Positions 25,602-34,815 of a stretch of DNA of 64,000 nt are shown here, piece after piece. This DNA comes from Leadbetterella sp035299025. GTDB lineage: Bacteria; Bacteroidota; Bacteroidia; Cytophagales; Spirosomataceae. Every line of letters begins with the position of its first letter. Position 1 is the stretch's first letter. Below the pieces are notes generated by a model that had not been told where the DNA came from, did not search any database, and saw nothing but the letters and a program-made list of their open reading frames with translations. Both the position numbers and the translations under genes were made by a program. Location of the stretch: assembly GCA_035299025.1 (NCBI GenBank), contig DATGXK010000001.1, forward strand, positions 1 to 64,000, read 5' to 3'.

Positions 25602-26246
25602 ATGGTAGACCCTCTAAATATAATTTACGAAGACGATGAGTTTGTGATTTTAAACAAACCAAGCGGTATTTCTACTCAAAAAGAAAAATCTGGGGAGGTT
25701 TCTTTGGAAGAGGTTTATTCTCGAAATCATAGCTGCTTTGTGATAAATAGAATCGACAAACGAGTTAGTGGTTTGGTTATTTTCGCAAAAAACGTCCAAG
25801 CAGCCGAATATTTTGGAAAAATAATTAGGGAAAGAAATATACAGAAAACATACACAGCCATAGTGGCTCAAAAACCCGAGAAAGACTCAGGACGACTCCA
25901 AAACTATCTTCAAAAAGACCCAAAGGCTCAAAAGGCAAGGATTATAAAAGAGAAAAATCAGAATTCGCAAGAGGCCATTTTAACCTACAATATACTACAG
26001 TCTTCAGAAAGGTATCATTTATTGGAAATTGAACTTGAAACCGGTCGTTTTCATCAAATCAGAGCTCAACTGGCAGAAATTGGAAGCCCAATAGTGGGCG
26101 ATTTGAAGTACGGCTATAAAAGGTCCAGTCCTGATGGAAGTATATTTTTACATTGCCATGAGCTTCGGTTTGTCCACCCTAAAACCAAGCAACTTGTTAG
26201 TTATAAAGCTAGTAAACCTCCGCTTTGGAGCAAATACGGTTTCTAG
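25602..26246 (+). CDS. RluA-family RNA pseudouridine synthase
   Basis: 214 residues, a compact RluA-type enzyme without an S4 domain. It begins IIYEDDEFVILNKPSGI, the usual first strand. The catalytic Asp lies in INRIDKRVSGLVIFAK (Asp near residue 52; most members have HRLD). ELETGRFHQIRAQLA and HPIVGD-like SPIVGDLKYG complete the signature near 147-167. It converts a uridine in rRNA or tRNA to pseudouridine; which one cannot be told. Single gene, convergent with the rhodanese gene across a strong terminator. Confidence 0.85.
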   Translation: MVDPLNIIYEDDEFVILNKPSGISTQKEKSGEVSLEEVYSRNHSCFVINRIDKRVSGLVIFAKNVQAAEYFGKIIRERNIQKTYTAIVAQKPEKDSGRLQNYLQKDPKAQKARIIKEKNQNSQEAILTYNILQSSERYHLLEIELETGRFHQIRAQLAEIGSPIVGDLKYGYKRSSPDGSIFLHCHELRFVHPKTKQLVSYKASKPPLWSKYGF

Positions 26247-26397
26247 AGGCACTGAATTCCATCGTATCAGAAATTGACTTTCGTCAAGAAATCTATTCCA
26301 ATTTAGCGAATTTTCGCAAATAAAGTTTGATAAAGAAGCCGTATGACGTAATTTTGTGGTGAATTACAGTTCATCAATAATCGAAACCCGTTTCGAC

Positions 26398-26428
26398 AAA
26401 AAAAGGAGTCAAACCGACTCCTTTTTTT
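26398..26428. terminator. Bidirectional terminator between convergent genes
   Basis: GGAGTC (26405-26410) and GACTCC (26416-26421) with an A tract before and a T tract after form a stem that ends transcription from both sides. A second small palindrome (TCGAAAC/GTTTCGA, 26381-26396) lies just upstream. Confidence 0.8.
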
Positions 26429-26449
26429 ATTCCAACCGACTGTCGCTTT

Positions 26450-26752
26450 TTACCTTATGGACATCCAGCTTCCGCCGTCATACACATCCTCTACTCCGTT
26501 TTTGGCAAGTGTTCGTTTGGCATTAGCACTCCGCATACCTGATGCACAGCATACCACTATTGGCTTTTTGTAAGCTTTTATCTTGGCAATATTTCCTTGG
26601 ATTTTATCCAGAGGAATATTTACTGCACCTTTTACATGTCCACCGGCAAACTCACTTGGTGTTCTTACATCTACTACCACGGCACCATTTTCTATAATAC
26701 CTTTCAAATCTACGCTATTGCCACCTCCAAATAAACTACTGAAAAATCCCAT
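26450..26752 (-). CDS. Single-domain rhodanese-like protein
   Basis: 100 residues forming one rhodanese domain: VVVDVRTPSEFAGGHVKGAVNIP and the active-site loop CCASGMRS near residue 70, with a cysteine at the catalytic position. Such proteins carry persulfide sulfur in the cytosol; here the short glycine-rich N-terminus (MGFFSSLFGGG) may attach it to the membrane or be a linker. Transcribed alone. Confidence 0.85.
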   Translation of the reverse strand: MGFFSSLFGGGNSVDLKGIIENGAVVVDVRTPSEFAGGHVKGAVNIPLDKIQGNIAKIKAYKKPIVVCCASGMRSANAKRTLAKNGVEDVYDGGSWMSIR

Positions 26753-27021
26753 AATGTTGTTGTTTTAATATTTCTGCAATTTGGGATTGAAAATCCTAAA
26801 ATTCTGTGAGAAATATCACCGAAGAGATTGTTTCGAAATTTTCTTAGAGAAAACTAAACAAATACCAATGTCTGAAGTTAAATCCGAACCATTATTACAT
26901 GCATTAGCCCGAGTTATCTTACTCAAAAGATAAAATTCACATATTGTTTACCACTATTATAAATGCTACCGCATATTTTGCAACCGTATAAAAAAATCAC
27001 TTATCAGGCACAATTTTTGCA

Positions 27022-28014
27022 ATGAAACTATTCATTATGAAGTATTTATATCTCAGCTTGCTCCTCATTGCTATTTTGTCCTGTACCAAGGATGTTAAGC
27101 AACCCCTTGGCTCCAACTTTGAGGGCAACCTGACCGCCAATAACGACCCTAATGTAGGTTGTACAGACGCTCTAGCCACCAATTTCAAGGCCTCCGCTAC
27201 GGTGGACGACTGCAGCTGCAAATATGATTTCACAAGTACTTTATCAAGCTATACACCCATTTCTTTCACCCAAAAAATATTGATTGAAGAACACTCCGGC
27301 ACTTGGTGTGGTTGGTGTCCACTCTCTAAAGAAACTCTGTCCAGGCTATCGGTGAATCCAAATATCGTAGGCGTAGAAATACATTACAATGACAAACTGA
27401 CCATGCTTGACGAGGTCTACGTACCTCTGAAAAACGTTTACGGCTACCCAGCATGGCCTTCAGGGATGATAAATCGTAAAAAGAACGTAGCTGGCAGTAC
27501 CTACATCATCAGTGAGGCCGACTGGGAAAAAAATACCACCGCCATATTGGCAAATAGTACAACAGACATCGGCCTAAGTATTGATAGCAAAATGATTGGC
27601 GACGAAATTCAGGTATTTACAAAGATAAAATTCTCGCAAAGTAGAGGAACTGAAAAATTTGGCTTAGGCATATACCTCGTAGAGGATAATGTAGAAAAAT
27701 ACCCACAAATCAACTATGCCCGTGGGATGTCTCAGTTTGCAAAGTACAAGGCATACAATTTGCCAGCAGTCATTGAGGATATCAAACATTATAATGTGGC
27801 CCGTGGAGTGGTGGCACCGCATATCGGTGGGCACCCAATACCCGCTTCGGCATCTGACAAACTAAGCACTTTTAGCAAACTTTTCAAGTACAAAATCAGT
27901 AACAAAGACGTGAATCTACAAAATTGTAAAATCATAGCCTTTGTGATGAACGAAAAGAATGAGATTCAGAATGTCAACTACTGTACATTAGGAAATAAGG
28001 TTGACTGGAATTAA
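27022..28014 (+). CDS. Omp28-related thioredoxin-fold lipoprotein
   Basis: 330 residues. The signal has a lipobox (LLIAILSC, Cys21; Cys16 if the ATG at 27037 is the start), so it is a lipoprotein. After a Cys-rich spacer (about 45-70) comes the Omp28-type thioredoxin fold: ILIEEHSGTWCGWCPLS with a CGWC redox pair near 95-98, and a cis-proline-like GYPAWPSG near 140. Omp28 proteins are outer-membrane antigens of Bacteroidota with no settled function. A thiol-exchange role is suggested by CGWC. Transcribed alone with the next gene 66 bases downstream. Confidence 0.75.
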   Translation: MKLFIMKYLYLSLLLIAILSCTKDVKQPLGSNFEGNLTANNDPNVGCTDALATNFKASATVDDCSCKYDFTSTLSSYTPISFTQKILIEEHSGTWCGWCPLSKETLSRLSVNPNIVGVEIHYNDKLTMLDEVYVPLKNVYGYPAWPSGMINRKKNVAGSTYIISEADWEKNTTAILANSTTDIGLSIDSKMIGDEIQVFTKIKFSQSRGTEKFGLGIYLVEDNVEKYPQINYARGMSQFAKYKAYNLPAVIEDIKHYNVARGVVAPHIGGHPIPASASDKLSTFSKLFKYKISNKDVNLQNCKIIAFVMNEKNEIQNVNYCTLGNKVDWN

Positions 28015-28080
28015 AAGCCTTTATTTATTGGAAAATTCACTTTTTTTTTCATTGTTTTGTAGAAAAATAAATCTAAATAA

Positions 28081-28518
28081 GTGAAAAAATTAATTCTCAT
28101 CATCGTATTACTACTACTGGTTCTTATTGGCTGGTACATAAGCACTGGTTATTTCTCTTCGGGCGAAAGAGCCGGAACAATCTCGAAACTTAGCGAAAGA
28201 GGCTATATTTTCAAAACAAACGAAGGAGTACTCAACGAAGGCGGTTACTCGGGCGAAACCGGTACACTTACACCTCGATATTGGGACTTTTCGGCCAAAG
28301 AAGACTCAGTGGTTGCAAAACTAAAAACAGCCCTATCGTCTGGCGAAAGAGTAACCTTGGTTTATCATGAAAAGTTTGTAAAATTTCCTTGGAATGGCGA
28401 CACCAAATACTTTATTATTGATGTTTTATTTTTACCAAAAAAAGTAGAACCAGTTGCTCCGGTACAAGTATTGCCAAATCCTGAACCTGCAGTTGTAGAC
28501 ACCTCTGCGACGATCTAA
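28081..28518 (+). CDS. Small membrane-anchored protein, unknown function
   Basis: 145 residues from a GTG start. One N-terminal membrane segment (about 4-23), then a short soluble domain with RAGTISKLSERGYIFKTNEG and SGERVTLVYHEKFV, and a Pro/Val-rich tail. The family occurs widely in Bacteroidota, where it is sometimes mislabelled 6-phosphogluconate dehydrogenase; nothing in the sequence supports that enzyme. Probably periplasmic. Ends at a strong terminator. Confidence 0.6.
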   Translation: MKKLILIIVLLLLVLIGWYISTGYFSSGERAGTISKLSERGYIFKTNEGVLNEGGYSGETGTLTPRYWDFSAKEDSVVAKLKTALSSGERVTLVYHEKFVKFPWNGDTKYFIIDVLFLPKKVEPVAPVQVLPNPEPAVVDTSATI

Positions 28519-28543
28519 TAGTAGAAAAATAGCAATTATAGAG

Positions 28544-28567
28544 AAGGAGCTTCGGCTCCTTTTTGTT
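28544..28567. terminator. Bidirectional terminator with TTCG loop
   Basis: AAGGAGC (28544-28550), TTCG, GCTCCTT (28555-28561) and a T-rich tail. It lies between the small plus-strand gene and the end of the cbb3 operon and reads as a terminator in the plus direction, perhaps both. Confidence 0.75.
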
Positions 28568-28569
28568 TT

Positions 28570-29271
28570 TTAATGAACAGGCACACACTCGGTGCTTAGT
28601 TCTTGTCCTGGAGCTGTGTAAAGACTCTGAATATCGTAATCCATGCCTCTATAAATAAGCCAAGCACCGAGTAAAACATAAGTAAATGATATAATGGTTT
28701 TAAAATGATTTCCCAGAGCTTTGCGAATGTGGCTCATCCCCAAACTCACTGGCAGCATAAGTGGAATGGTACCAAGTCCAAACAACATCATAGTAAGGCC
28801 CGCATCTGACCAATTTGTAGCCAAAAATGCACCCGTAAGAGCTACGTAGACCATTCCGCACGGCAGAAGGCCATTGACCAACCCAAAAGAAAACTGCATT
28901 AGAAAAGACTTACTTTTAAAAAGACGAGCAAAAACACCTTTGAGCAATCCAGTAAATCTGTAAAGTATATTTGAGTTGGAGAACTTGCCTTTGAAGGTAA
29001 ATGGTAAAATCACATAAGCCAACACCAAAACTCCAAAGCCGATAGAAAGTGTTTTTTGGCTAATAAAAAAGCTAAGTTTTTCGCCAAAAAAACCAGCTGT
29101 AGCACCTAATAATGAATAAGTTAAAACCCTGCCGAAGTTGTAAGAAACTCGGCCAAGAAAAAATCGGAATGAAAACTGACCAGGGCTAGGCAGAAGCAAC
29201 GTGAGTGGCCCGCACATGCCTACGCAGTGCAAACTACCCACTAAGCCTAATAAAAACGCTGACCAAAACAT
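28570..29271 (-). CDS. TauE/SafE-like membrane protein of the cbb3 operon
   Basis: 233 residues with about six membrane segments. The start SLHCVGMCGPL (His15, Cys16, Cys20) and the NGLLPCGMVY motif near 135 are typical of the sulfite-exporter TauE/SafE-like proteins found at the end of cbb3 oxidase operons, where they are thought to help with copper or haem assembly rather than sulfite export. It starts 3 bases after ccoH. The last gene of the operon; no ccoI or ccoS follows in this window. Confidence 0.8.
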   Translation of the reverse strand: MFWSAFLLGLVGSLHCVGMCGPLTLLLPSPGQFSFRFFLGRVSYNFGRVLTYSLLGATAGFFGEKLSFFISQKTLSIGFGVLVLAYVILPFTFKGKFSNSNILYRFTGLLKGVFARLFKSKSFLMQFSFGLVNGLLPCGMVYVALTGAFLATNWSDAGLTMMLFGLGTIPLMLPVSLGMSHIRKALGNHFKTIISFTYVLLGAWLIYRGMDYDIQSLYTAPGQELSTECVPVH

Positions 29272-29274
29272 GGC

Positions 29275-29712
29275 TTACAACTGTATTTTTTCTTCTTTAT
29301 AAAATTCTTGCCCAGCTTTTTCCCATTCCAGTTTTACTGTCCAGAGGCCAGTTGCAAGCTTTCCAGTGTATATTTTTTGTTGACCTTTGTAATCTACATT
29401 CATCGGGATTCGGTAATCCATTTTTTGGTCTGAAGGCCTGTAAAAAACTACAGTGCCTGTGGAGCCCACCGACTTCGGTGTGAGGTCTATATAAACACTA
29501 TCCACCTCGTCTTTTACCAATATCTGCAAACCTTGGCCCAGCGTATTGGCATTTTTTACTTTTTGTATGCGAGTTTCGTAGGCCAGTTCGTCGCTGTAAT
29601 AGTTTTCTGTCACCAAGAAAATGTCCTTTTGCTTTATGCACAGAATCACCAATGTGAGCATAAATACCACAAATCCTGCGTAAGCGAGTCCTATTTTGTG
29701 TCCCCAGTTCAT
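29275..29712 (-). CDS. ccoH: FixH/CcoH cbb3 oxidase assembly protein
   Basis: 145 residues with one N-terminal membrane segment (GHKIGLAYAGFVVFMLTLVI) and a periplasmic Ig-like domain ending GKLATGLWTVKLEWEKAG. Size, topology and position between ccoG and the TauE-like gene match FixH/CcoH, which assists cbb3 oxidase maturation. Confidence 0.85.
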   Translation of the reverse strand: MNWGHKIGLAYAGFVVFMLTLVILCIKQKDIFLVTENYYSDELAYETRIQKVKNANTLGQGLQILVKDEVDSVYIDLTPKSVGSTGTVVFYRPSDQKMDYRIPMNVDYKGQQKIYTGKLATGLWTVKLEWEKAGQEFYKEEKIQL

Positions 29713-29735
29713 AATTTTAAAATTTTATTGTTCAA

Positions 29736-31160
29736 TCAATTAGGTCCTTGAAAATTGGTTTTTGCCTCCTCCAATTGCTTTCCGTCTTCCATAATTTGGA
29801 TTTTGATTGGAGTTGACCTCTTGGTGATTTTATCTTTTGGAAATTCCACAAAAAACACCACTTCGGCTTTTGAGCCTGCTTTTATTTTTATCGGATTGGC
29901 ACCCACAAACTTGAGGTTTGCACCAGCCTCTTGAATAGTCAAATTCAATACTTTGTCGCTATTTGTTTTGTTTACCATCTGAGCATTGTAAAGATTGGTG
30001 ATTTTGTCGCCGTTTTCTTGATACAACTGCCCTGGCACACGCATGAGGGTAGTTTCTACTGAACTTCTGTTGACCAACAAAATGCCAACAACCGACACCA
30101 ATGCCACTAAAACCAATGTGTAGGCAAGTGTGCGAATAGTAAACTTAAACGGCACGTTATTTTTGATGGTATCTACAGATGCGTAGCGAATCAAGCCTTT
30201 GGGCCGATCAACTTTTACCATAACCTCATCACAAACATCAATACAAGCGGTGCAGTTGACACATTCTAACTGAATACCATTGCGAATATCAATACCGGTA
30301 GGGCAAACTTGTACACAAAGGCCACAATCTATACAATCTCCTTTTGGGGTTTCTGAAGGCACCGCTTTTTTGGAAATCCTGGCTCTGGGTTCGCCCCTTA
30401 CTTCGTCATAGATAATGGTCATGGTGTCTTTCGTGACCAACACGCCTTGCAAACGGCCATAAGGACAAATGGCTACACAAACCTGCTCGCGAAGTTTGGC
30501 AAATACAAAATAAAAAAGCCCAGTGAATACCACCAATCCTATAAATCCAGATAGATTTTCGGTGGGTGGCTTGGTTATAATCTCCTTAACGCCCTCTACG
30601 CCAATCATGTATGCCATTGTGAAATGAGCAATAATGATAGAAAAAGTGATGTAAATGAAGTGCTTGAGTGTTTTTCTCCATGCTTTGTTAAAATTCCATG
30701 GAGATTCGTCGAATTTCTTTTGTGTGCGGCCCTCTCCTTCTAGCCAAACTTCTATTGGCCTAAAAATCATTTCCATGAATACTGTTTGGGGACACAACCA
30801 ACCACACCAAATGCGGCCGTAGGTCACTGTAAAAAGGATGATAAAAACCACGAAAGCTATCATTCCCAAACCAAAAATTATGAAATCTTGTGGCAGAAAA
30901 AGTTGCCCAAAAATGGCAAATTTACGCTCGAAAATATTCATCATAATAAGCGGAAGGCCGTTTATTTTGATAAATGGAGCCGAAAGAAACACGGCAAGAA
31001 ATACGATGGTGGCTATAATTCGTTTGTTGAAGAAAGCCCCTTTGGGCATTTTTGGATACAGCCAGATTCTCTTTCCGTCTTTATCGACCGTGGCAAGCGT
31101 ATTCCTGAATTCGTCTTGTTCACTGTCTACGTAGCTGTATATATCATCGATATTTTCCAT
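29736..31160 (-). CDS. ccoG: CcoG/FixG iron-sulfur membrane protein
   Basis: 474 residues. About five membrane segments with the family phrase YGRIWCGWLCPQTVFMEM near 115-132. Two ferredoxin-type 4Fe-4S sites follow: CIDCGLCVQVCP (about 265-276) and CVNCTACIDVCD (about 289-300). A C-terminal Ig-like domain ends with KTNFQGPN. CcoG is a membrane cupric reductase that supports copper delivery to cbb3 oxidase. Located between ccoP and ccoH. Confidence 0.9.
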   Translation of the reverse strand: MENIDDIYSYVDSEQDEFRNTLATVDKDGKRIWLYPKMPKGAFFNKRIIATIVFLAVFLSAPFIKINGLPLIMMNIFERKFAIFGQLFLPQDFIIFGLGMIAFVVFIILFTVTYGRIWCGWLCPQTVFMEMIFRPIEVWLEGEGRTQKKFDESPWNFNKAWRKTLKHFIYITFSIIIAHFTMAYMIGVEGVKEIITKPPTENLSGFIGLVVFTGLFYFVFAKLREQVCVAICPYGRLQGVLVTKDTMTIIYDEVRGEPRARISKKAVPSETPKGDCIDCGLCVQVCPTGIDIRNGIQLECVNCTACIDVCDEVMVKVDRPKGLIRYASVDTIKNNVPFKFTIRTLAYTLVLVALVSVVGILLVNRSSVETTLMRVPGQLYQENGDKITNLYNAQMVNKTNSDKVLNLTIQEAGANLKFVGANPIKIKAGSKAEVVFFVEFPKDKITKRSTPIKIQIMEDGKQLEEAKTNFQGPN

Positions 31161-31258
31161 GATTATTACTTTTAATTATTCCAATCAGGTTTTGAAATCG
31201 ACTTATTTCCTGACGAATCAGGAAACAAGTCTTTTTCGTTTATTTGCTCTATGAAGCA

Positions 31259-32065
31259 TTATTTAGTTTGAGTTGAATCCGCAGTTGCCGGAGCAGCATC
31301 GCCCGCCTTCTCACCCTGAGGTGCTTTTGCATTTGCTGGGTTTGTGCCTTTCAAAGTCATGATGTAGTTTGATACTTCTTGAATTTGACCAGGCTTCAAG
31401 GTAGCTTTCCAAGAAATCATTCCTTTTTCTGGTACACCGTTTTTGATTACACCAAAGACATCATTTATGGTGCCACCATGCAACCAGTAATCATCTGTAA
31501 GGTTTGGTCCTACTCCACCCTCTCCGGCCGCTCCATGACAGGCTACACATTTTTCAGTAAAAATCACTTTTCCGTTGTCCAAAGTTTTGGCATCTGTAAG
31601 AAGCTTTACACTTTTTTCGTCAATACTCTCACCTAACTTGGCTTGATAAGCCTCCACTTCTTTCTTGCCTTCTTCCATAGCCAATGTATATTCTTGCTCT
31701 TGGGTAGGGCTCCAGTGCCACACATGATAGTTGAGCAAATAAACCACTGCAAACACTATTGTACCGTATAGAAGACCCAACCACCATGGTGGCAAGTGGT
31801 TGTCGAGCTCTCTGATGCCGTCGTAGTTATGATCTAGCATTACGGTTTCTTCTTTGGCAATTGGCACCGCATTGGTTAAACTTTTCCAGAAACTGGTTTC
31901 TTCTACAGTTTCAGCCGCTGCTGAACCCGGGGTTCCGAGATTTAGTTTTTTTAATAGCATGAAAATATTCATAACTACTATAAACAGAATCACTGTGAAT
32001 ATAAGAAGAACCCCCAGTAGTACAAACTGGAACAATTCCTCCCCTGTTTTAAATGATAAGTCCAT
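31259..32065 (-). CDS. ccoP: cbb3 oxidase subunit CcoP, one-haem type
   Basis: 268 residues. Two membrane segments (about 10-35 and 93-117, WWLGLLYGTIVFAVVYLL, the CcoP N-terminal signature) precede one cytochrome c domain with CVACHG near residue 175 and methionine-ligand-like KGMISWKA near 217. Classical CcoP has two haem c groups; only one CxxCH is present, a shorter form seen in Bacteroidota. An alanine-rich tail ends the protein. It passes electrons from a cytochrome to CcoO/CcoN. Sixteen bases downstream of ccoQ. Confidence 0.88.
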   Translation of the reverse strand: MDLSFKTGEELFQFVLLGVLLIFTVILFIVVMNIFMLLKKLNLGTPGSAAAETVEETSFWKSLTNAVPIAKEETVMLDHNYDGIRELDNHLPPWWLGLLYGTIVFAVVYLLNYHVWHWSPTQEQEYTLAMEEGKKEVEAYQAKLGESIDEKSVKLLTDAKTLDNGKVIFTEKCVACHGAAGEGGVGPNLTDDYWLHGGTINDVFGVIKNGVPEKGMISWKATLKPGQIQEVSNYIMTLKGTNPANAKAPQGEKAGDAAPATADSTQTK

Positions 32066-32080
32066 AATTAATTTAATATT

Positions 32081-32257
32081 TTAATTGTTTTGATAAGATT
32101 CGTCACTGAGTGGCATTTCCTCCATGTGTTTTATATATTTCTTGTCGGCTCTGAAAACCATATAGCCAAGCAATACAAAGAAAGTCACGAAGATGGTCAG
32201 CGAAATAATCGGATAAATGGCCACATCAGAAATAGATGCAAGTGAGTTCTTTATCAT
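32081..32257 (-). CDS. ccoQ: CcoQ-like small subunit of cbb3 oxidase
   Basis: 58 residues from the ATG at 32257 (a GTG at 32278 would add seven). One membrane segment (about 15-36) followed by a charged tail, the usual layout of CcoQ, which stabilises the complex. Sequence is little conserved in this subunit; the call rests on size, topology and its place between ccoNO and ccoP. Confidence 0.75.
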   Translation of the reverse strand: MIKNSLASISDVAIYPIISLTIFVTFFVLLGYMVFRADKKYIKHMEEMPLSDESYQNN

Positions 32258-32312
32258 AAAATTTATTTTTTGATACACCCATAACCTATGGAGCCATGGG
32301 TGTTTTGTATTA

Positions 32313-34484
32313 TTATTTCAATGCGGTTGCCTCGTTTTTGATGTCTGTACCCATCCTTTGTAGATAGGCTATCAAAGCGATTATCTCTTTGTCTTTGCTC
32401 ACTTTGATTTTAGCATCGCCTAGGTTTTTGGCTATTCCCTCTGCTTGCTCGTTGAGGTCGGCTACCGCCTGGTCTTCGTATCCTTCTTCGTAAGGAACAC
32501 CCAGCGTACGCATAGTTTTTATTTTGGTAGCTGTATTGGCAGTATTGAGTTCGTCGTCAAACAACCAAGGATAAGCCGGCATTATAGACCCTGGCGACAT
32601 GGAAGTTGGATCCAACATGTGGTTATAATGCCACGAGTCAGGGTATTTACCACCTTCACGGTGCAAATCTGGACCGGTACGTTTAGAACCCCACTGGAAC
32701 GGGTGGTCGTAAACAAACTCACCAGATTTCGAATATTCTCCATAACGTTCTGTCTCTGACCTAAACGGTCTAATCATCTGAGAGTGGCAGTTATAACAGC
32801 CCTCTCTTACATAAATATCTCTACCTTCTAGCTCAAGCGGAGTGTATGGTTTTACACTGGCTATGGTTGGTACGTTGGAATCAATTAGCCAAGTAGGCAC
32901 AAATTCTACAACCCCACCAATCAATACAGCCACAAAAGACAAAACAGTAAACAAAATAGGTTTACGCTCCAAAATGGTATGCAGTGCTCCGCCAACTTTT
33001 AGTTTGTGGTTTAATGCCGGAGCTTCGTCATATTCATGGGCCAAGAATTCGCCTGTTCCGGCAGTTTTTATAAGATTGTAAACCATCACCAAAGTACCAG
33101 CCAAATACAAGGTACCACCAAAGGCTCTTGCCATATACATTGGCAATATTTGAGTGACAGTCTCCAAGAAGTTAGGATAAGCCAAGAAGCCGTCTTTTGT
33201 AAATTCTTTCCACATTAAACTCTGTGTAAATCCAGCCCAATAGAGTGGCAATGCATAAAACACGATACCCAAAGTACCCAGCCAGAAGTGAATATTGGCA
33301 AGTTTTACCGAGTAAAGGTTGGTTCTCCACATTTTTGGTACTAGGTAATAGAACATACCGAATGTCATGAAACCATTCCATCCCAAACCTCCAATATGTA
33401 CGTGAGCGATGGTCCAGTCGGTATAGTGTGATATGGCATTTACGTTTTTCAGCGAAAGCATAGGGCCTTCGAAAGTAGACATACCATAAGCCGTTACAGC
33501 CACCACAAAAAATTTCAGTACCGGATTTTCTCTTACTCTATCCCAGGCACCTCTAAGCGTAAGGAGGCCGTTGAGCATACCACCCCAAGACGGAGCTATC
33601 AGCATAACCGAGAAAACAGTACCTAAACTCTGTGCCCAGTCAGGGAGCGAAGTATAGAGCAAATGGTGTGGGCCAGCCCAGATATAAAGGAATATTAATG
33701 ACCAGAAGTGAATTATAGACAGTTTGTATGAATAAACCGGTCTGTTGGCGGCTTTGGGCAAGAAATAATACATTAAACCCAAAATAGGCGTGGTAAGGAA
33801 AAATGCCACGGCGTTATGCCCATACCACCACTGTACAAGGGCGTCTTGTACACCTGCAAAAAGGGTGTAACTCTTAAACAACGTAACGGGCAGTGCCAAA
33901 GAGTTTACGATATGCAACATGGCAATGGTAACTATGGTAGCTATATAAAACCAAATAGCCACATACATGTGCCTCTCTCTTCTCTTGATAATAGCCCCAA
34001 TAAAATTTATAGCAAAAACCACCCAAACCAACGTAATAGCTATGTCGATTGGCCACTCTAGCTCGGCATATTCTTTACCCGTGGTAATACCCAATGGTAA
34101 TGAAACAGCAGCAGCAACAATGATCAATTGCCATCCCCAAAAGTGAATCCAGCTCAAAATCGGACTCAACATGGGGCCCTTAAGCAACCTTTGAGTTGAA
34201 TAATAAACACCTGCAAACATGCCGTTGCCCACGAAAGCAAAAATAATGGCATTGGTGTGAAGAGGCCTCAATCTACCGAAAGTAGTAAATGGAAGGTTTA
34301 AATTTGCAGCAGGCCAAAAGAGCTGCAAAGCGGCCGTTAGTCCGGCAAGCATTCCAACAACTCCAAATATGACGGTGACAATAATGAAGGCTTTTACGAT
34401 TTTGTTGTCATAATAAAAACCCTCTAAGGCACCCGAAGAATCTGAGCTGTCAGAGCTTAATAGTGGTTTGGTAAATAAACGCAT
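32313..34484 (-). CDS. ccoN: Fused cbb3 oxidase subunits I and II (CcoN-CcoO)
   Basis: 723 residues from the ATG at 34484; the GTG at 34535 lies upstream of the -7 element. Residues about 1-480 are the 12-helix CcoN, with haem and copper histidines in RPLHTNAII, HNAVAFFLTTP, AGPHHLLY and IAHVHIGGLGWNG. A last helix leads into CcoO (about 540-723), with its haem c site EGCYNCHSQMIRPF, then RTGPDLHREGG and the methionine ligand in MSPGSIMPAYPW. It is the oxygen-reducing core of a high-affinity oxidase that pumps protons at low oxygen. The I/II fusion is characteristic of Bacteroidota. First gene of the six-gene operon. Confidence 0.93.
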   Translation of the reverse strand: MRLFTKPLLSSDSSDSSGALEGFYYDNKIVKAFIIVTVIFGVVGMLAGLTAALQLFWPAANLNLPFTTFGRLRPLHTNAIIFAFVGNGMFAGVYYSTQRLLKGPMLSPILSWIHFWGWQLIIVAAAVSLPLGITTGKEYAELEWPIDIAITLVWVVFAINFIGAIIKRRERHMYVAIWFYIATIVTIAMLHIVNSLALPVTLFKSYTLFAGVQDALVQWWYGHNAVAFFLTTPILGLMYYFLPKAANRPVYSYKLSIIHFWSLIFLYIWAGPHHLLYTSLPDWAQSLGTVFSVMLIAPSWGGMLNGLLTLRGAWDRVRENPVLKFFVVAVTAYGMSTFEGPMLSLKNVNAISHYTDWTIAHVHIGGLGWNGFMTFGMFYYLVPKMWRTNLYSVKLANIHFWLGTLGIVFYALPLYWAGFTQSLMWKEFTKDGFLAYPNFLETVTQILPMYMARAFGGTLYLAGTLVMVYNLIKTAGTGEFLAHEYDEAPALNHKLKVGGALHTILERKPILFTVLSFVAVLIGGVVEFVPTWLIDSNVPTIASVKPYTPLELEGRDIYVREGCYNCHSQMIRPFRSETERYGEYSKSGEFVYDHPFQWGSKRTGPDLHREGGKYPDSWHYNHMLDPTSMSPGSIMPAYPWLFDDELNTANTATKIKTMRTLGVPYEEGYEDQAVADLNEQAEGIAKNLGDAKIKVSKDKEIIALIAYLQRMGTDIKNEATALK

Positions 34485-34519
34485 AGCTGTTAATTTGATT
34501 TGTAAACTTTTTAACACAT

Positions 34520-34547
34520 CAAAATTAGAAGCCACGCCGCCCTCAAA
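34520..34547 (-). promoter_or_regulatory. Possible promoter of the cbb3 operon
   Basis: Minus-strand TAATTTTG (34520-34527) matches TAnnTTTG, with TTTG 16 bases upstream (34544-34547), shorter than usual. No convincing FNR box was found. Confidence 0.3.
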
Positions 34548-34815
34548 ACATGATAAATGAACCTGATAATTATGATTTAAGTCAGGTTTTTATTTTGTCT
34601 TTTTTCTTTAATAAGATAAAAGGCACTCAGGAAGAAATAAATTTTAGCTCGCTCTCCAATAGTTTTCAGAAATATATCTATCCATCTAATATTCATTTAC
34701 AACTATTTCTATTCAATTCAACCTTTTTATGCAAAAACTTCAAAGGACATAATGTACGCTAACTCTTTTTTAGCAAAATTTGTACTTCTTTAAAATCAAA
34801 CCGTAGTCAAAACCG
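34548..34815. other. Divergent intergenic region
   Basis: AACCTGA (34560-34566) and TCAGGTT (34582-34588) form an inverted repeat followed by T-rich sequence. A 70-codon plus frame here (34550-34762) has no recognisable family and is not called. The rest is AT-rich leader of galK. Confidence 0.35.

Noticed and set aside
34480..34530. FNR box upstream of the cbb3 operon
   Set aside because: The nearest candidate (TTGATGTGTTAAA) breaks the TTGAT-N4-ATCAA symmetry.
34550..34762. 70-codon plus frame before galK
   Set aside because: No recognisable family, low-complexity Phe/Leu-rich content in AT-rich leader, and it overlaps the promoter region of the cbb3 operon.
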